From positions 1-7,739 of the forward strand of contig VBBV01000071.1 in assembly GCA_005883695.1 (NCBI GenBank): DNA of 7,739 nucleotides. The letters are read 5' to 3'. Below are positions 4,628 through 7,739 of this stretch, piece after piece. This stretch comes from Candidatus Bathyarchaeota archaeon (GTDB taxonomy: Archaea; Thermoproteota; Bathyarchaeia; 40CM-2-53-6). Below the pieces are notes generated by a model. That model saw only the letters and a program-made list of their open reading frames with translations, made no database searches and had not been told where the DNA came from. Position 1 is the first letter of the stretch; each line of letters begins with the position of its first letter. Made by a program: the position numbers and the translations under genes.

Positions 4628-4649
4628 CCCATCTAGCGGAGCAGATGGG
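4628..4649. other. 7-bp hairpin between the Rieske gene and tbp
   Basis: CCCATCT (4628-4634) and AGATGGG (4643-4649) pair perfectly around an eight-base loop. A competing inverted repeat, CATCTAG (4630-4636) with CTAGATG (4678-4684), shares the left arm, and CGGAGC is repeated at 4637-4642 and 4661-4666. No T-tract follows on the minus strand. It lies about 35 bases upstream of the tbp TATA box and 50-70 bases beyond the Rieske stop, so it could be a 3' structure of the Rieske transcript or an upstream element of tbp. Confidence 0.4.
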
Positions 4650-4697
4650 ATTGGAATACTCGGAGCTTGCCCGGGAACTAGATGCGATTCTCGCTTG

Positions 4698-5030
4698 CTA
4701 GGGAATTTCAACCATTACGGAGCCGTTTTGTTCTCTGACTTTGTATGTTGTGACTTTCAATGTTGGAATAACTGTAAAAGAGCCTGTGCGAACGTCAAAC
4801 TTCCACCCGTGCCATGGGCAAGTGACGACTGAGCCGCTAAGATTCCCTTCCCCAAGGGGCCCGCCGCGATGTAGACAGACGTTCGCCAAGGCGAAATACT
4901 CATTCTTGACTCGAAATAGAGCTATGCTTCTTCCTTCGACACTTACAACTTTGCTGAATCCCTCTCTGAGGTCGCTCTTTTCTGCGACTTTTACGAACCT
5001 AGTCAACCTGTGACCCGTTCTCCGTTTCAT
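4698..5030 (-). CDS. Rieske [2Fe-2S] ferredoxin
   Basis: It encodes 110 residues forming a single Rieske domain with no membrane anchor or signal peptide, so it is a soluble cytosolic electron carrier. The cluster ligands are visible as C52-L-H54 and C71-P-W-H74 (CPWHGW), two Cys and two His. The size and the closing GSFTVIPTLKV...YKV region match stand-alone Rieske ferredoxins of the dioxygenase-ferredoxin and NirD-like type. The ATG at 5030 overlaps the TGA of the upstream membrane gene (ATGA), which suggests translational coupling. An in-frame TTG at 5006 would give a protein starting TRFVKVAEKSDL, closer to the usual family start, so the first eight residues may not be native. No oxygenase or nitrite reductase subunit is present in the window, and the redox partner is unknown. 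Confidence 0.92.
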   Translation of the reverse strand: MKRRTGHRLTRFVKVAEKSDLREGFSKVVSVEGRSIALFRVKNEYFALANVCLHRGGPLGEGNLSGSVVTCPWHGWKFDVRTGSFTVIPTLKVTTYKVREQNGSVMVEIP

Positions 5031-5689
5031 CCGATTTGGTGTTTCCCACTGACCTCTACCATCTCTCGAGGTTCCGACGGCGCAACTCGGTTTCTTGTAT
5101 AATCAGTCAGCCATTCTTCAAGAGCCCGAATCTGGACGCTATCCGTGCCTAGGGCCTCCAGTTCTTCTTTCGTCAGTTTTACAGTTTTGAGTATGATATC
5201 CTCTATGTGAGACGCGTGGACCCTAGTGGGTGGTTTGGGATAGATTTGTGAGAGGTACTCAAAGTCCTCCTGCAAATGTTCGATGAACAAGATTATGCTG
5301 CTTGTAAGATGGGTGGTTCTAACATCTAGAACATTGTTGTAAACGCCCAGCAGCATTTCTAGGTCAGACTGGGCTCCCTTCAGCTTCTCTATGTGAAGAG
5401 AAATGACGTCCTTCGACAATTCCCTCTTTTCCCCCACAGCGGACGTCACGTCGATCACCAATGTGATGAGGAAGGTGGTGAGGAAACCCACCCCGAGCTT
5501 GGATCGCAATCTCTCTTTTGCTAGCTTCTCAACAGGTTCGAGCTTCTTCCTGTCACGCCTCGCTACCACTCGATCAACTATCAGGTATGTCACCGGGAGA
5601 GTCACCGCGAGTCCGATTAGTGCTGAGATCAGACTCAGATCGATGTCGTCGAGGGTTATCGCCAGGGGTTGAACGATGGATGGAAGCAT
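5027..5689 (-). CDS. membrane-anchored helical protein of unknown function
   Basis: It encodes 220 residues. A clear transmembrane helix lies at about 18-39 (SLISALIGLAVTLPVTYLIV), followed by a basic stretch (RVVARRDRKK, 40-49) that predicts a cytoplasmic side for what follows. A second, weaker hydrophobic segment lies at about 66-84. The rest (about 88-195) is helical and rich in Leu, Glu and Lys, without Cys or an obvious catalytic motif; the hydrophilic tail ends GKHQIG. I do not recognise the family. The gene follows pepF by 82 bases on the same strand and overlaps the Rieske ATG by four bases. That overlap implies that the membrane protein and the ferredoxin are made together and may interact, which is inference. 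The start is the ATG at 5689; no strong Shine-Dalgarno sequence is visible. Confidence 0.75.
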   Translation of the reverse strand: MLPSIVQPLAITLDDIDLSLISALIGLAVTLPVTYLIVDRVVARRDRKKLEPVEKLAKERLRSKLGVGFLTTFLITLVIDVTSAVGEKRELSKDVISLHIEKLKGAQSDLEMLLGVYNNVLDVRTTHLTSSIILFIEHLQEDFEYLSQIYPKPPTRVHASHIEDIILKTVKLTKEELEALGTDSVQIRALEEWLTDYTRNRVAPSEPREMVEVSGKHQIG

Positions 5690-5771
5690 TGCCTACAGAG
5701 GCTTTCCTACAACGTCCCCGTTCTGTTTGAGGTATCCAAGTGGCCACCTAGCCATTGACTGATGAATCGTG

Positions 5772-7502
5772 TCAGCGTTGCACCAGGGCGTCGCGCAGTT
5801 CTTTGGCATAGGGTTCAATTGTCCTGGGTCCGAAATCAAACGGCAATTCGGCAGTCTTGAATAATTCAGGCAAGGGCTTCGACCCGCCTAGGGCAAGGGC
5901 CCGTTGGTATGCGGAAATTGCTGCTCTTGGGTCTTTACGATATCGTGTCCAAAGACCTAACGCACCCATGAACGCGATTCCGTACTCAATGTAGTAGAAG
6001 GGTACTTCGAAGAGGTGTAGTTGTCGTTGCCATTGGGATTGGAGGAATTCCTCGTATCCGCTCCAGCTTTCTGCTCCGCCAAATCTTTTCCTGAGCTTGA
6101 CCCATTGGTCTTGTCGATCTTCCCGAGTGTGATTCTGGTTGGTATAGATCCAATGTTGGAAGGCGTCGATTGTTGCGATCCATGCGAGCAGCTTGACGAT
6201 CGATGCTAAGTGTTCTCGTTTGGAGCGAACAGCATCTTCCTTGCTGTAGAATGTTCCTTCGAGATGCTCTCCTCCAATTATCTCCATTGCTTGTGAGGCC
6301 ACTTCTGCAATTTCTAATGGCACGTTTTCGCTTCTGTACTGGTAGGGGAATCCTTTGTCTCTCATTGCAAAGACGTGAAATGCGTGTCCTGACTCGTGTA
6401 ATAGTGTCCACACGTCGCCGTCGCGCCCCACCGCGTTCATGAATACAAAAGGCAGCCGGATCTCTGAAAGTTCCACGTTGTATCCTCCGGGAGCCTTTCC
6501 TTTCCTGCTGTCAAGGTCTAGGAGGTCCAGGCTTGTCATGCTTCTAAGTTCTGCTGCGAACTCAGGGTTGACCTTGTCAAACACCTTGACGCATCCCTCT
6601 ACCAGTTCGGATGAGGTTTTGAACGGGCGAAGCGCGGGACGGCCCTTGGGGTCGACGGCTAGGTCCCATGGACGCAGGGGTTCAACTTTCAATCCGCGGC
6701 TTCGTTCCCGGTCGAGTTCATGCATTAGCGGGACGATATATTTTTCGACGGCCTCGTGGTAACTGAAGCAGTCTTCCGCTGTGTAGTCGAACCGTTCTTT
6801 CTTCCGGAAGATGTAGTCTCTGTAATTGTCAAAGCCGGCGTTTTCCGCGATTTTCTGGCGCAGGGCAATTAGCTGGTCGTAGATCTGGTTCAGCGTGTCT
6901 CTGTCCTTCTGTCTGCGGGACTCGGAGAGCAGCCATGTTTTCTCTCGAATGTTGCGGTCGGGTTCCTCTAAGAACCGACCCATCTGCTGCATCGTCCTCT
7001 CCTGGCCTTCGTAGAGGACTGTCATCGCTCCGGTGGTCTTCTGAAACGATTGCGCGAGCTTCGTCTCTTCTTTTTCGAGTTCAACATTTTCCTCCCGAAA
7101 GAGAGCGACGTTGTTCTCCCTCTTCCTGTCGAGCACAAAGAATTGCTCTCGTGGGAGGCTCTTGCGAGCGGGGGTGCCGAGATATTTGCGGTCCAGCTGG
7201 GAGAACCCTATTTTCGACTCGGGTTCTACGTTTTCGATAAAGAGCAGGTAGTCTTTCTCGCGGGCAGGGTCATCGGTTTGACATGTCATCCTCGCGTATC
7301 GAATAGATTGCTCTTCTGCCAAAGCCGACGCCAGTTCAGACTCGTCTTTGAGCCACTTTTCAAGATCAGATGTTGAATTAACCGTACGATTCTGCAGATT
7401 ACGAAATAACTCCTTCAGTCTGCTCAGGTCTGTGAGGTCTATCTTGGAGGGAAGAAACAGGCGAGGGTATTCACGGGGAAGGCGGGAATAGTCGAAGGAC
7501 AA
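5772..7502 (-). CDS. pepF: oligoendopeptidase F-like M3 metallopeptidase
   Basis: It encodes 576 residues, typical for the M3B branch of zinc endopeptidases that degrade short peptides in the cytosol. The active-site HExxH is at 369-373 (LLHESGHAFH), with Glu370 as general base. The third zinc ligand is Glu400 in AEVASQAMEII, aligned with the E-V-x-S-Q-x-x-E block of thimet-type peptidases. A downstream FYYIEYGIAF block (502-511) carries the substrate-binding tyrosines usual for the family. The N-terminal region (1-200) is helical and charged, like the PepF lid. The start is a TTG at 7502; a TAG four codons upstream and the absence of any nearby ATG leave no better choice. It is the first gene of a minus-strand series leading to the membrane/Rieske pair. 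A TATA-like AAACTATGTTAA lies about 40 bases upstream. Confidence 0.92.
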   Translation of the reverse strand: MSFDYSRLPREYPRLFLPSKIDLTDLSRLKELFRNLQNRTVNSTSDLEKWLKDESELASALAEEQSIRYARMTCQTDDPAREKDYLLFIENVEPESKIGFSQLDRKYLGTPARKSLPREQFFVLDRKRENNVALFREENVELEKEETKLAQSFQKTTGAMTVLYEGQERTMQQMGRFLEEPDRNIREKTWLLSESRRQKDRDTLNQIYDQLIALRQKIAENAGFDNYRDYIFRKKERFDYTAEDCFSYHEAVEKYIVPLMHELDRERSRGLKVEPLRPWDLAVDPKGRPALRPFKTSSELVEGCVKVFDKVNPEFAAELRSMTSLDLLDLDSRKGKAPGGYNVELSEIRLPFVFMNAVGRDGDVWTLLHESGHAFHVFAMRDKGFPYQYRSENVPLEIAEVASQAMEIIGGEHLEGTFYSKEDAVRSKREHLASIVKLLAWIATIDAFQHWIYTNQNHTREDRQDQWVKLRKRFGGAESWSGYEEFLQSQWQRQLHLFEVPFYYIEYGIAFMGALGLWTRYRKDPRAAISAYQRALALGGSKPLPELFKTAELPFDFGPRTIEPYAKELRDALVQR

Positions 7503-7613
7503 TGCTCTCTTCTATCCAGGGTTGTGGGTTTCTAGCCTCGGTTAACATAGTTTTTCCCACTATGGATGAACGGTCAAAGGATGAGCTGCGTCGAATTCTT
7601 CGTGACAGCAGGC

Positions 7614-7623
7614 AATTTTAAAC
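7614..7623 (+). promoter_or_regulatory. possible plus-strand TATA box near right edge
   Basis: AATTTTAAAC resembles an archaeal TATA box. Its predicted transcript start is about 7642, just before the open frame that runs off the right edge. The spacer is divergent from pepF, so a promoter is expected here. Confidence 0.35.
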
Positions 7624-7697
7624 CCTGAGAAATTGTACGGTAACCTGGTGGATTTCCCACGATAGTCAAGCATCTTTCCGAAGTTGTTCCCGAAAGA

Positions 7698-7739
7698 GTG
7701 GGCGACTTCAGACGGTGGTATCTGTCAAAGGCCGAACCG
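7698..7739 (+). CDS. possible start of a gene running off the right edge
   Basis: The plus-strand frame is open from 7644 (after a TAA) to the window end and translates as VKHLSEVVPERVGDFRRWYL then SKAEP. The composition and codon choice look coding. The first conventional start codon is the GTG at 7698, which leaves only 14 codons in view (GDFRRWYLSKAEP after the start); a longer form would need an unusual start such as ATA. The TATA-like box at 7614-7623 supports transcription in this direction. Too little is visible for a function, and chance is possible. Confidence 0.3.
   Translation, partial: MGDFRRWYLSKAEP

Noticed and set aside
4645..4701. Plus-strand 18-codon frame between tbp and the Rieske gene
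   Set aside because: Too short, with no ribosome site, and it lies across a hairpin and the Rieske stop; chance is the simplest explanation.
5986..6411. Minus-strand 141-codon frame inside pepF
   Set aside because: It is an out-of-frame shadow of the peptidase gene over its HExxH region, with low-complexity Arg/Ser/Thr composition.
7562..7621. Plus-strand 19-codon frame starting MDERSKDELRR
   Set aside because: It looks helical but is very short, has no Shine-Dalgarno sequence, and its end overlaps the TATA-like box used for the downstream frame. Not enough to call a gene.
1..7739. CRISPR arrays, insertion sequences, phage genes or a defence island
   Set aside because: No regularly spaced repeats, transposase motifs, terminal inverted repeats or defence-type domains were seen; the genes are mostly housekeeping.

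Overview
The window is archaeal. The evidence is a TATA-binding protein with its two direct repeats, a lysine tRNA interrupted by three small introns that each fit a bulge-helix-bulge splicing motif, TATA/BRE-like boxes upstream of several genes, and frequent TTG and GTG start codons. A 62-codon gene carries a Shine-Dalgarno sequence matching the archaeal 16S 3' end. Moderate GC, a class II fumarase and several non-canonical tRNA introns suggest a TACK-group lineage (Nitrososphaeria/Bathyarchaeia-like Thermoproteota). That placement is inference; no ribosomal RNA is present to settle it.

Left part (1-3148). The 5' part of a NIF3/DUF34-like gene runs off the left edge on the minus strand, directly downstream of a complete class II fumarase gene (fumC-type). 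A 382-base divergent spacer separates fumC from a plus-strand fumarylacetoacetate-hydrolase-family (FAH) gene. The spacer holds a possible 38-codon ORF and a 10-bp hairpin but no recognised gene.

Middle (3145-3888). A small ribbon-helix-helix-like protein gene (minus) converges on the FAH gene, and the two stop codons overlap in one CTAG. It diverges from a 62-codon gene of unknown function with a very strong ribosome binding site. Between them a perfect 6-bp inverted repeat brackets a TATA-like element, which looks like an operator. Next comes the most notable feature, a tRNA-Lys(UUU) gene at 3748-3888. Introns of 24, 26 and 14 nt lie in the D-loop, the anticodon stem and the anticodon loop. 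Removing them leaves a clean 77-nt cloverleaf with encoded CCA.

Right part (3919-7739), all minus strand except the extreme right: an M3-family oligoendopeptidase F, an unrecognised membrane-anchored helical protein, a Rieske ferredoxin whose ATG overlaps the membrane gene's TGA (ATGA), and tbp with its own TATA box. The membrane/Rieske pair is probably co-translated, and pepF may be cotranscribed with them. At the right edge a plus-strand TATA-like box precedes a short open frame that may be the start of another gene.

The window is mostly housekeeping: central carbon metabolism, peptide turnover, basal transcription and tRNA. The unusual content is the multi-intron tRNA, the candidate RHH/operator unit, and the coupled membrane-protein/Rieske pair.
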